This document shows, in pieces, positions 53,890 to 64,000 of a stretch of 64,000 bases of DNA. This DNA is from Pithys albifrons albifrons (taxonomy: Eukaryota > Chordata > Aves > Passeriformes > Thamnophilidae): NCBI RefSeq assembly GCF_047495875.1, contig NC_092460.1:1984001-2048000 (forward strand), read 5' to 3'. Each line of letters opens with the position of its first letter. Positions within the stretch are counted from its first letter, which is position 1. The translations under genes and the position numbers were made by a program. The notes beneath the pieces are model-generated. The model ran no database searches. It saw nothing but the letters and a program-made list of their open reading frames with translations, and was not told the origin of the DNA.

Positions 53890-54560
53890 GCGCTGATTGA
53901 TGGCAGCGCTCCCAGCCCCGCTTTCAGCGCCCACCTCTCTGTTTAAGGCCAGTTTAGCAGCTGGCCCTTTGATTTGCAAAGCGAGGTTTAGTTCTAAAGA
54001 ATAGCCCAAGACCGAGGGGATTCTGTAGGTTTGGGACTTGGAAGTGCTTTTATCTCCCCCTTTGTGTCGCTTCACTCCTTTCTTTGGGGCCAGAAGTATT
54101 TTTGTGGGCTCTTCAAAAGCTCTTGTGCTCCAGCTCCGAGCATGCCATTGAAAATTCAGAGCTTAAAAAAGGCAGAGAAGTTTTCAAAATGTTGGACATA
54201 ATCGATCAGCAGCGAGGGAAAACCCAGCAATGCTCTTTGGGGGCATTTGGTGACGCCAAATGAAATTACAGCAGCGTGTCGTGACACTTTAAGCTGTCAA
54301 GTGAGCACAGGCAGCATTGACCGTGACAATAGAGCCTCAATTTGCTATTTTAGTCCTTTTCTACAAGGAAAAAATCAGGTTAATATTCTCCTGTTTGGTT
54401 TATGTGATCAAGAGTACAGTTTAATTAATCAAATGAGCACGACCACACTAATTTTTTTGCATCTTGGAACTGTCGGTTCAGCTCCCAAAGGGTTCTCGAA
54501 GGATCATTTAATTTTAAAATGGTTGTAGCTTGAAATAACTTGAAAGGCACTAATATATTT
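53890..54560. promoter_or_regulatory. Candidate conserved enhancer block
   Basis: About 670 bp of unique sequence rich in factor-like sites: CTTTGAT (TCF/LEF type) at 53,967-53,973 followed by TTGCAAAG, GGACATAATCGATCAGC, TGGTGACGCCAAATG, GACACTTTAAGCTGTCAAGTG, TTTAATTAATCAAATGAGC and TTCTCGAAGG. It separates the 60-bp CpG-rich minisatellite from quieter sequence. Its length, mixed AT-rich cores and sparse retained CpG make it the best single enhancer candidate in the window. Conservation is untested. Confidence 0.42.
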
Positions 54561-55124
54561 AATCAAGGGAGGTAACTGGTAATAGAGAAATAAATCATTC
54601 ATGCATATAAAAAGCAGAGCTCCCACGAGGGCAGGGAGCCAACAGGGGGGTGTTTAGGGCTCAGTTGTTCCCTCTGGCCCTTTCTGCCCATGTCAGTGGA
54701 GCTCGAAGGGTCGAGATGTTCTGTCAAAGGGCAAAATTGGGCTTTTGATGCCCCCAGAGCCCCAGCTGTGCTGCCAGCTCGTGTTTCACCCACTGCCCTT
54801 GGCATCGAGTGTGTTCTGCTGAGAGGAGTTCGCTGCCCCTGCAGGGTCGGGGCTCAGGGGGCAGGGACAGCCTTCAGCTCCCCCTGGAGTGAGGAGGAGG
54901 AGGAGGAGGAGGGGCTGGGGGAGGCCTGGGGGTTATTTTGGGTGGGTGTTTCTGAGCTGCCCTGGCTTTGCTGTGTCAGGGATGTGCTCCCAGCAGTGCC
55001 TGGGCTGGGGCTGGGAGGGGTTGGAAAAGCTCAGCTGAGCAGGTGGGGCAGCAGGAGGGGCTGGGGTTGTACCCCGGGGCTTGGGGTTGTGGGCAGGGAC
55101 TGGTGCAGCTGCCACGGGAGCCCC
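54561..55124. other. Unique spacer with short GAG repeat
   Basis: Contains (GAG)n at about 54,890-54,913. GC-rich towards the large array. No gene recognised. Confidence 0.45.
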
Positions 55125-57035
55125 AGGGAGGGCATCACCTCCCTAAGGGTGGCATCACCCCCTAAGAGTGGCATCACCCCCTGAGGATGGCACCCCACTT
55201 AGGATGGCATCACCCACTAAGGGTGGCATCACCCCCTAAGGATGGCACCCCTCTTAGGATGGCATCACCCCCTGAGGGTGGCATCACCCCCTAAGAATGG
55301 CATCACCCCCTAAGGGTGGCATCATCCCCTAAGGATGGCACCCCACTTAGGATGGCATCACCCCCCTAAGGGTGGCACCCCACTTAGGATGGCATCACCT
55401 CCCTAAGGATGGCACCCCACTTAGGATGGCATCACCCCCTAAGGGTGGCATCGCCCCCTAAGAATGGCACCCCACTTAGGATGGCATCACCCCCTGAGGG
55501 TGGCATCATCCCCTAAGGATGGCACCCCACTTAGGATGGCATCACCCCCTGAGGGTGGCATCATCCCCTAAGGATGGCACCCCACTTAGGATGGCATCAC
55601 CCCCTGAGGATGGCATCACCCCCATAAGGATGGCACCCCACTTAGGGTGGCATCACCCCTAAGGATGGCACCCCACTTAGGATGGCATCACCCCCTGAGG
55701 GTGGCATCATCCCCTAAGGATGGCACCCCACTTAGGATGGCATCACCCCCCTAAGGATGGCATCACCCCCTAAGGGTGGCATCATCCCCTAAGGATGGCA
55801 CCCCACTTAGGATGGCATCACCCCCCTAAGGGTGGCACCCCACTTAGGATGGCATCACCCCCTGAGGATGGCACCCCACTTAGGATGGCATCACCCCCCT
55901 AAGGATGGCACCCCACTTAGGATGGCATCACCCCCCTAAGGATGGCACCCCACTTAGGGTGGCATCATCCCCTAAGGATGGCACCCCACTTAGGATGGCA
56001 TCACCCCCCTAAGGATGGCACCCCACTTAGGATGGCACCACCTCCCTAAGGATGGCACCCCACTTAGGATGGCATCACCCCCTAAGGGTGGCATCACCCC
56101 CCTAAGGATGGCACCCCACTTAGGATGGCACCACCTCCCTAAGGATGGCACCCCATTTAGGATGGCACCACCTCCCTAAGGGTGGCATTGCCCCCTAAGG
56201 ATGACACCCCACTTAGGATGGCACCCCACTTAGGATGGCATCACCCCCTAAGGGTGGCATCACCCCCTGAGGATGGCACCCCACTTAGGATGGCATCACT
56301 CCCTAAGGGTGGCATCACCCCCTGAGGATGGCACCCCACTTAGGGTGGAATCACCTCCCTAAGGATGGCACCCCACTTAGGATGGCATCACCCCCTAAGG
56401 GTGGCATCACCCCCCTAAGGATGGCACCCCACTTAGGATGGCATCACCTCCCTAAGGGTGGCATCACCCCCCTAAGGATGGCACCCCACTTAGGGTAGCA
56501 TCACCTCCCTAAGGATGGCACCCCACTTAGGATGGCATCACCCCCTAAGATGGCATCAGCCCCCTAAGGATGGCACCCCACTTATGATGGCATCACCTCC
56601 GTAAGGGTGGCATCACACCCCTAAGGATGGCACCTCACTTAGGGTGGCATCACCCCCCAAAGGATGGCACCCCACTTAGGATGGCACCACCTCCCTAAGG
56701 GTGGCATCGCCCCCTAAGGGTGGCACCCCACTTAGGATGGCACCACCTCCCTAAGGGTGGCATCGCCCCCTAAGGGTGGCACCCCACTTAGGATGGCATC
56801 ACCCCCCTAAGGATGGCACCCCACTTAGGATGGCATCACCCCCTAAGGGTGGCACCTCACTTAGGATGGCATCACCTCCTAAGGGTGGCATCACCCCCTA
56901 AGGATGGCACCCCACTTAGGATGGCATCACCCCCTGAGGATGGCACCCCACTTAGGATGGAATCACCCCTTAATGGTGGCACCCCACTTAGGATGGCATC
57001 ACCCCCTAAGGGTGGCATCACCCCAGCAGTGGCAC
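55125..57035. repeat. Large minisatellite, 17/19-bp alternating unit (1.9 kb)
   Basis: About 100 units of two related kinds: 'GGATGGCACCCCACTTA' (17 bp) and 'GGATGGCATCACCCCCTAA' (19-20 bp). They are arranged as dimers of about 37 bp, with scattered runs of one kind and point variants (GGGTGGC, CCTGAG, CTCCCTAAG, CATCATCCCC). It is the longest array in the window. Stop codons in the TTAGG/TAAGG parts keep most frames closed, unlike the other arrays. Confidence 0.96.
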
Positions 57036-57501
57036 CTCTGTGTTTCCCAAACTCCCAGGGTGGGACTTGGTCAAACCCGTCTCCTTTGAACTCATTCCCA
57101 GTGGTTTCCAAAATCCACATCTCTTGGTTCTTAACAGTTGCTTGGCTTTTTTGCTTGTTTTATTGCTAATATTTATGACTCTCATATCTGTCTGTATTAT
57201 TGCACACTGTTCAGTTGTATTTTACTGCATTGATGCCTATCCAGAACATTATGCCTGTGATAATGGAATCCAAGAGCATTTCTCCCAAGAGTCTGTCCCA
57301 AACAACTGGGGCTCTGCTCCCAACTATTCTGAGGCAGTTCAAGTTCCCATCAGGTGGCACTTATTTTATATTTCTCTCTCCTGTACAAACTGTTTTCCAT
57401 AATATTTTCCAGTCCAAGAGCATTTCTCCCAGCACTTTCTCCCAAACCACTGGGGCTCTTCACTCAGCTCCCAACGATTCCCAGTTCCCATCAAGAGCCC
57501 T
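57036..57501. repeat. Unique segment with a diverged internal duplication
   Basis: Sequence from about 57,269 (CAAGAGCATTTCTCCCAAGA, CAACTGGGGCTCTGC, AGTTCAAGTTCCCATCAGG) recurs near 57,416 (CAAGAGCATTTCTCCCAGCA, CCACTGGGGCTCTTC, CCAGTTCCCATCAAG), a spacing of about 145 bp. The copies have clearly diverged. It may belong to the same unknown element as the adjoining inverted repeat. Confidence 0.7.
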
Positions 57502-57732
57502 TTCCCTGCACTGAAGCACCTGAGACACTCCAAACCTGGGAGTCTTCTGAAAAACAGCACCACAAACTTGGTCCTCGTGCTCTGAGGGAGAGTTTTTATC
57601 TGTAAATCTCTCGGGGGGGAGAAGCACCAAGTCACAATTCCTGGGATCATCCCCTTTTCCTGCCACACCTTCCCTGGGACCCATTAATTAATACTCATTA
57701 AGTGTCTGTAGGGACTCATCCCATGAAACGAG
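57502..57732 (+). repeat. Left arm of a 230-bp inverted repeat pair
   Basis: Nearly identical, in reverse complement, to 59,990-60,219. Shared text includes 'AAACCTGGGAGTCTTCTGAA', ACTTGGTCCTCGTGCTCTGA, 'CATTAATTAATACTCATTAA' and AGGGACTCATCCCATGAAA. Only about a dozen differences are visible by eye, including TTTTTATCTG/TTTTGATCTG and TCTCTCGGGGGGGAG/TCTCTTGGGGAGCAG. No coding frame. The family is not recognised. Confidence 0.93.
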
Positions 57733-58249
57733 GCCGTGGGGTGATGCTCCCTATGAAAGGGACCACAAACAAGGAAAACTGATTTAACCAGGAAGGAAAA
57801 CCCCACACCTGCCTTGGGTGTTTTATCCAAATCCAGAAGGTCAGTTTGCTAATTAATCAAGCACAGAGAGTTTTCTTAGAAACTGCCTGTTCTGGGTTAT
57901 CTTTTCTCTTTGAATGAAGTTAATTCAAAGATTTTTGTCAAAGTGGTTTAATGAAAAATTAATTTCTAGGGAAAATAATAAAAAAAAAGAGCTGGCAGGT
58001 CATAAATATGAGATAGGTGCCATCTGCTCATGGCCCATGACTCAGGGCTGTGCAGGCACCTGGTGGAGGATGAATATCCTCAACATTGTGCCAGAAGAGC
58101 TTTTTAGCACGTTGGGATCCAGCAGGAGCTGCATCAAGGTCGTTCAGGAGTCCCATAAAACACCAACTTGTTAGGAATGACATTTTGGAGGTGGAAGCAC
58201 CTCCCTGGGAGCAGTAATGGGAAGGACTGAGGAGAATCTCCAGTGGCCT
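57733..58249. other. Unique spacer inside the inverted-repeat pair
   Basis: AT-rich at 57,840-57,995 (AATAATAAAAAAAAAGAGC). No gene recognised. Confidence 0.4.
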
Positions 58250-58680
58250 GTGATGCTGTGAGTGACCCTTCCCCCCCAAAACAGGACTCTGAGCCACGTT
58301 AGTGCAGGGTAAGATAAAAAGTAAAGGTCCTTTAATATCCCAGGCCTACAGCCCACAGGAATACAGGATGACATCCATGTGTCCCAGTTCTTGTTTCCAT
58401 GGCTTTTATAATAAGATCCCTCCAATCATTGCTTTGCACATTTCTCAGTCCAGCCCCAGTCCCACCCCTGGTCCAACCCCTGGAATTGGGTCTGGGGTCA
58501 TCAAGACCCTCTGTCTTCATCAGCTCTTCTTCCTCAGGCACACAAAGGTCTCTTGGAGTTCATCCAGTTCTGGCTTTTGGGTCACTCTGACCTGTGTTTA
58601 TGTTTCATTCTGTGGGTCTTCTGATATCCTTCAGCTCTACCTTGGAAAGGAGTCTGAACAAGATTAATTAACTAAAGGAA
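58250..58680 (-). mobile_element. Candidate solo LTR of an endogenous retrovirus
   Basis: On the minus strand a TATA-type box (ATTATAAAA, 58,412-58,404) is followed about 70 bp later by ATTAAA (58,336-58,331) and then AGGACCTTTACTTTTTATC. This promoter-then-poly(A)-signal order over a short distance is characteristic of LTR U3-R-U5 layout. Upstream is GACAGAGGGTCTTGATGACC. I could not find clear TG...CA ends or a target-site duplication, and no gag/pol/env frames exist nearby. It could instead be an unrelated sequence with chance signals. Confidence 0.3.
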
Positions 58681-58904
58681 TTTGAGCTCCCTGTTCTGGG
58701 ACAGGGGTAGTGATAGAAAGGCATTAAACTGTTAGAAATATTAACCCTCTAAAAATCTACAACTACTGTGTTCCTAAAATCTACAAAATGTGAAAATCAG
58801 AACAAAAACCCCTTTGGCATCACCTGAGACACCCACCTGTGGAATGCACTGGAAAGGAAAGGGGAGGGTTTGGGGGGTTATTGGTGCTGGAATTCGGATT
58901 TAAT
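58681..58904. other. Unique AT-rich spacer
   Basis: No feature recognised. Confidence 0.35.
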
Positions 58905-59092
58905 GTGCTGGAGGTGCCCCAGCCCTGGGAGTGTCCCAGGTTGGACAGGGCTTGGAGCACCCTGGGCTGGTGGGAGGTGTCCCTGCCCATGGAAGGTGTC
59001 CCTGCCCATGGGAGGTGTCCCTGCCCATGGCAGGGGTGGCACTGGGTGAGCTTTAAGGTCCTTCCAACCCAAAGCCCTCTGTGATTCCATGG
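58905..59092 (+). mobile_element. CR1 LINE 3' end with internal triplication
   Basis: Sense CR1: 'GCCCCAGCCCTGGGAGTGTC', GCTTGGAGCACCCTGGGCTG, then GGTGTCCCTGCCCATGG repeated three times (about 58,976-59,033, period 21-22 bp), then 'CTTTAAGGTCCTTCCAACCC' and CCCTCTGTGATTCCATGG. Ordinary copies carry the CCTGCCCATGG block once. Confidence 0.92.
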
Positions 59093-59383
59093 CAATAATA
59101 ACAAGGGAATTGCGTGGGGGAATGGTGGAAGGTGTTCAAAACAGGGCAGGCAATACAGGCTGAGGGTTCCAGGGTTGCAGCTCCCCCTTTGGGGCTCTGT
59201 TTGCTCTAATCCATGGGCAAGATGCACTTCTCTACCCTCTTGTTTTAAAATACACAGAAGTTGTTTTAATGGGAAAGTGATTTCATGGGTAGAAATCAAT
59301 TAATTCCATAGAAGAGCTGAAGGAGGTTTTTTCCTGCACATCCATCACGGACTTGAAGCAGCACCCCCAAACCTGGGGCTGTC
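59093..59383. other. Unique spacer
   Basis: No feature recognised. Confidence 0.35.
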
Positions 59384-59965
59384 CTATGAAATCCTGGGGC
59401 TGTCCCATGAAATCCTGGGGATGTCCTATGAAATCCTGGGGATGTTTCATGAAATCCTGGGGCTGTCCTATGAAATCCTGGGGCTGTCCTATGAAATCCT
59501 GGGGCTGTCCTATGAAATCCTGGGGATGTCCCATGAAATCCTGGGGCTGTCCTATGAAATCCTGGAGATGTCCTATGAAATCCTGGGGATGTTCTATGAA
59601 ATCCTGGGGATGTCCTATGAAATCCTGGGGATGTTCTATGAAATCCTGGGGCTGTCCCATGAAATCCTGGGGCTGTCCCATGAAATCCTGGGGATGTCCT
59701 ATGAAATCCTGGGGATGTCCTATGAAATCCTGGGGCTGTCCCATGAAATCCTGGGGCTGTCCCATGAAATCCTGGAGATGTCCCATGAAATCCTGGGGCT
59801 GTCCTATGAAATCCTGGGGCTGTTCTATGAAATCCTGGGGATGTTTTATGAAATCCTGGAGATGTCCTATTAAATACTGGGGATGTTCTATGAAATCCTG
59901 GGGATGTCCTATGAAATCCTGGAGATGTTCTATGAAATCCTGGGGCTGTCCTATGAAACCCCAGG
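59384..59965. repeat. Minisatellite, 21-bp unit
   Basis: About 27 copies of TCCTATGAAATCCTGGGGATG, with CTG/ATG, CCCATG/CCTATG/TTCTATG and GGAGATG variants. The 21-bp unit is a multiple of three with no stop in several frames on both strands. Frames of 217 (plus, 59,353-60,006), 232 and 167 (minus) codons therefore arise with perfect heptapeptide periodicity. One unit (59,868-59,880, TATTAAATACTGG) has mutated and introduces a stop in one frame. Confidence 0.96.
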
Positions 59966-59989
59966 GCTGTGGGTGCCATTCCCCCTGGG

Positions 59990-60219
59990 CTCATTTCATG
60001 GGATGAGTCCCTACAGACACTTAATGAGTATTAATTAATGGGTCCCAGGGAAGGTGTGGCAGGAAAAGGGGATGATCCCAGGAATTGTGACTTGGTGCTT
60101 CTGCTCCCCAAGAGATTTACAGATCAAAACTCTCCCTCAGAGCACGAGGACCAAGTTTGTGGTGCTGTTTTTCAGAAGACTCCCAGGTTTGGAGTGTCTC
60201 AGGCTCTCCAGTGCAGGAA
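59990..60219 (-). repeat. Right arm of a 230-bp inverted repeat pair
   Basis: Reverse-complement partner of 57,502-57,732, separated by 2.26 kb that hold the LTR candidate, a CR1 tail and the 21-bp minisatellite. Similarity stops sharply at both ends (about 59,990 and 60,219). It could be two insertions of one unrecognised element in opposite orientation, or an inverted duplication. Confidence 0.93.
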
Positions 60220-60267
60220 TCATTTTCCTTGCAGCAAACAAGGCCAAGGCAAAGCTGCCTGAAATCA

Positions 60268-60327
60268 TGGAGGTGTCCCTGCCCATGGCAGGGGTGGCAC
60301 TGGGTGAGCTTTGAGGTCCTTCCCTGC
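60268..60327 (+). mobile_element. CR1 LINE 3'-end fragment, short
   Basis: Sense tail: 'AGGTGTCCCTGCCCATGGCA' then GGGGTGGCACTGGGTGAGCT and TTGAGGTCCTTCC. About 60 bp, without the final octamers. Confidence 0.85.
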
Positions 60328-63300
60328 TAGACTTTGTCCCTGGGTGTGAGAGGAGCGTGGTGGGTCCTGTGCCTTGTCCCTCCCAAGGGTGGGAAGATGT
60401 TTTTCTCACTGGCATATTGTGAGTGGGAGAGTGGGGGAAAAACCAGCCACATGAAATGGCATTTCAAGTGAGGGAATCCTTCCAAAGGCATCTCTGATTG
60501 AACAGATGTGGGTTAAATCATTTAAATTTGCTGCATCCTTTGACACAGGAATGGCAAAACTCTGGAAGTGCCAACAGTTTTCTGAAAGTCTGGAGGAAAG
60601 ATGACTTGGGTTTGGTACATTGTGGAGTATCCACAGCTGGGAGGGACCCACCAGGATCAGCAAGTCCAGGAACAAGAGAAGGGGTGCTGGCTGTGTTGGC
60701 AGGTCTGCAAAGCAGTGACTGATGGGTGGGAAAAGTCTGTTTTATAAATTTTCAGGGTTTTTAATTTAGTTATATTGGTTTTCCACTCTATTGCTCTCTT
60801 TGGAGACAAATAGAAGATGCACATGGAGGGCAATGACCTTTTCCATGAAGGGGAGGGGAATTTAAAGAGGTTTTATCCCTCTTTGTTAATTTTTGAGATG
60901 CCAGAGTGTTATGGTAACATTTTCTACAAGAGAAAAATGATCAGAAATCCTGTTAGCCCTGGAATGGCCTGATCTGGGCACGGGGGAGGTCTGGGTGCCC
61001 CGGGGGGGGGGTTGTGTCTGGTCCCAGTGACCATGAGAAGGAGGGGTGGGTGGGCACCACCCCTGCAAGAACCAAGGGAAGGTCCCTTTAATGGTGTGCT
61101 CTGAGAGGTGTGACCTGCACAAGTGTTGGTGCTGAGTGTTGTTCCTGCAGGAAATCCAGGCTTGGCTGGGCTCTGGTTCAGCCTGGGATTGGTGTGATGT
61201 GCACCAGCCTTTGAGGGCAGTGCCAGGCACAGAGGGCAAACACCCGAGGGGCATCCAAGGGCAGGACAGAAGCACTGAGCTCTGGTGGCCACAGGGGCTG
61301 TGATTCCTGCCTGGCAGCTCCCCAGGCAGGTGGGATTTCTCAGAATCCTTGGCCTGGCCAAGTGTGTGGTACTCTGAGTCTTCCCAGCACTTTAATAGCT
61401 TTATTTGACCACCCTTTCTGAGCCAGCCCAGCAGCTCCAGCCTCCCTGGCAGCGAGGGGCGATGGGGGATCAGCACAGGGGGCACCTGCTTGGGCAGGAG
61501 AAACACCCCTGAGGCAGGAGGGTGGTGGGAGAACGTCCCCCTCGGTGTCCCTGAGGTGACACTGAGCTCTGCTGGGTGCAGGAGGTGCTGCCCTGCCTGG
61601 CCAGGGCAGGATGGGGATGGCAAAACTGGCATCCCAGGCTGGTGTTTCTCCCCCTGGTTTCCAAGCTCTGCCCCACTGAATTAACTGCAGATTCATCACC
61701 TGCTCAGGAGAGTCCCCACAAGTTGGGAAATGCAGCTCCCACCCTGCATATCCCAGCCTGATTCCCCCCAAATCCACCCCAGTCCTGCGTGGTGGTGGGA
61801 CCTGGGCAGGGCTATTTAATCACCTCATAAAAAAAGGGAAACAGGTACTTAATGAATCAAAGTGCACTCAGATTAAATGATCAGAAATTCCCAGTTAATC
61901 ACCAGAAAGGAAACTAATTAAATTACCATTCAGCTTTTATGGGGGCCTTGGGAGGGTGAGCTGAAATAAGTCCCTTCAATCACTTTTTTCATTAGATGGG
62001 ACAGGCATATTCAAGGTTAGGGAAGATAAATGGGATGTTCTTTGCTTGCTCTTGAAATTGTAGTATTTAAATGGCATTTTATGCTTCATCACCTCATGCC
62101 AAACCCGAGGTGGGCTGGAGGAGAAGCTGAGGAAGCTCAGCAGGAGGAAGGGGACAATTGTGGAATACAAAAATTGAGATTTAAAAGGTTTTAATTTCAT
62201 TTTTCTTTCAATTCCTAATTGGATTTTCTTCAGGAATAAGGTAGAGAAGTGATGCTGGAAGGGGAGGAGAACAATCCCTGTGCTGGCTGGGGCCCATGGA
62301 GTGGTTGAAGGTGGTGTGTGGTGTCCTGATGGCTCCAGTGCCATCCAACCCTTTCTGTAGCCAAAGGTGATGGTGTATTTTCCCAAAAGTCCAGGACATT
62401 GTAGCAAAAGAGCAAATTCCTGTATTTTTTTGGCAGCTCTGTGTCCTCAGGAACCACCAGTGTGGCTTTGTGGTGGTGGAGCTTCAGCAGCCCCAGGAGG
62501 TGCTCCCTGCATGGAAGGGGAATCTCCCAGAGCTCCAAAGCCCTCCTGGCACATGGAGCAGATCCCACAGGGAGCAAAGAGAGGGGAATCTTCCTTTAAG
62601 CACAAGTTGACATATTTTGGTGTTCTTTTTGGGTTTTTCTTCTTAAAGGCAAAGCTCTGCAGGCTCACAAAGGTAACAAAAGATCCAGTGCTATCCCTTC
62701 AGCTCCCGGAAAAGGAGGATTTGCAGCAGAAAGTGAAATCAGTGAAATCCTTTCACTTTCTTTCTTAGCTTTTTACCAACCATACCCCAAGTTTCTGACA
62801 CCCAGAACTCACCTGAGAAGGAAACTCAGCTGGAGGGTTTCTGAGCAGGTCACAGGCAAGTCAGAACAATCCAGCTGTGAGATCTGGGGGCTTCCCATTC
62901 CCACCGAGGTTTCCCCACTCAGGGAGACACTGGAGAGGCAGGAGGTCCTTTGGATTCCTTGTGAAGTGGGTGCAGTTTGACTTAGAGGGATAATAAACAG
63001 CCTTTTGTGGGGAATGCTCAGCTGTGACAGTTTTTGCCATCCAAAGCCCACAGAGCCTTGAAGTGGTGCTGATTTTGTTTTCTATTAATGTGGGTAATTA
63101 TGTTTACTCTGCCACTTGGGATCGTCTCATCACTGAACTAATTAGTACATTTCCAGATACTTTGATAGATCTCAGAATTTCCTCTGAAAGCCTCAGAATG
63201 CAAACACTGAAGGCAGGAAAGGCCCTTCATGATATTATTTTCCAATTTCAGTATTTCAGCACTGGGAGGGGGTGGCACAAGGGCTGGGAGCAGAGCTGAG

Positions 63301-64000
63301 TGTTCCTTGCTGAGGAAAACACTGTCTGGTGTTGCTCCAGCAGGGATAAAGGACCTGGAGGGAAACTCTGGAGTGGGACTTGTTGGCTGGAGCCTCCCTC
63401 ACCTCCAACCTCCTTCCAGAAGTTTCAGGGCATGGAGTGATGCTCATCAAGAAGCTCATCCAGGTGCTGGGCCTGCCTTTGGCACAGCCTGTTCCTTGGG
63501 AGGATCCAGGACCTGCATCTTGGCTCTCCTTGGGAGATCATTTCCCTTTTCGTCTGCCTGGGAGGAATTTTTGAGACTTTTTTCCCATCTCTTCCTTTGC
63601 TTTATAACCAGAGCAAAGTAATTCCCAAAGAGTTTGGGTGAGCCCAAAGTTTGGTGCCCAAGAACTGATGGTATTCTTGGGGGCTGAGGGATTATCCTGA
63701 TAATTCTTAATTCATTAATGAATCTCCCCACACGTTTCTTGCAGTGGGAAAAACTTCTTTTTAGAGGCATTTTCCAACATCTGGTTCCAAGGCAGGATTT
63801 GTGTTGACTCCCCCAATTCCTGCTCTAATTCTGTGGTTTCTGTTCCCGTGGTTTCCATCCCTCCCCAGTGGGAATGAGCAGGGAGTAATTAGCAATTAGT
63901 CAGCTCAGCAGTTTCTGGGGAAGGGCCTCCTGCCTCCAGGGATTCGGTGTCCTTGGGCCAGCAGATTCTGCTTGGACTCTTCCCAAGGAAGATTCAGGGG
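60328..64000. other. Unique non-coding stretch to window end
   Basis: 3.7 kb with no recognised gene or RNA. A weak CR1-like antisense trace (CACAGCTGGGAGGGACCCAC, about 60,633) and a C4G10 run near 61,000 are present. AT-rich parts at 61,820-62,060 and 63,690-63,720. Opposed frames at 60,886-61,777 have no domain features. Confidence 0.45.

Noticed and set aside
53050..54075. 298-codon plus and 334-codon minus frames
   Set aside because: They translate the 60-bp CpG-rich minisatellite, with all frames open.
59296..60006. Heptad-repeat frames on both strands as a structural protein
   Set aside because: The periodicity follows exactly from the 21-bp unit. There is no start context, signal or flanking exon structure.

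Overview
This window looks like non-coding nuclear DNA from a bird, probably a songbird. About twenty pieces of CR1 LINE 3' ends are present, recognisable by the tail 'CCATTCTGTGATT' and by the phrases 'CCTGCCCATGGCAGG' and 'GGGTTGGAAGGACCT'. CR1 is the dominant avian retrotransposon. Operons, ribosome binding sites and prokaryotic gene density are all absent. I could not find one convincing protein-coding exon. The long open frames are by-products of stop-free tandem repeats, of the GC-rich CpG island, or of CR1 3' ends.

Layout. Positions 1-14,200 hold four large minisatellites (31/30, 52, 51/46 and 11 bp units), three CR1 tails, and a CpG island at about 11,930-13,546. The island has GC boxes, an inverted CCAAT box and a strong minus-strand splice donor, so it is the best candidate for a promoter and first exon. 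Its gene would run left, out of the window. A 35-bp minisatellite (13,547-14,085) directly abuts the proposed promoter on its upstream side. Positions 14,200-30,000 are mostly unique sequence, with a very uniform 79-bp minisatellite (16,806-17,685), a C-rich TGTGCCCAACCC array, and several AT-rich, homeobox/POU-motif-rich blocks that read like conserved enhancers. Positions 30,000-48,000 hold most of the CR1 fragments, a 29-30 bp minisatellite and an extreme G-run array (46,310-46,635). Positions 48,000-54,600 combine two CpG-rich minisatellites with the densest group of enhancer-like unique blocks. Positions 54,600-60,300 hold the largest array (1.9 kb), a 21-bp array, a candidate solo LTR, and a pair of roughly 230-bp near-identical inverted repeats 2.26 kb apart. 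The last 3.7 kb is unremarkable unique sequence.

The most unusual structure is a CR1 variant present three times (6.2, 30.7 and 51.0 kb). Its 3' end carries two tail modules separated by a hairpin with arms of up to 38 bp. The shared architecture implies it was copied as a unit. The fourteen main tandem arrays cover about 9.3 kb (about 15 percent), which suggests a microchromosome or subtelomeric setting. Taken together, the window looks like the intron or flank of a developmental gene: one CpG-island promoter, scattered enhancer-like blocks, and heavy repeat expansion between them. Species, gene identity and conservation cannot be decided from sequence alone.
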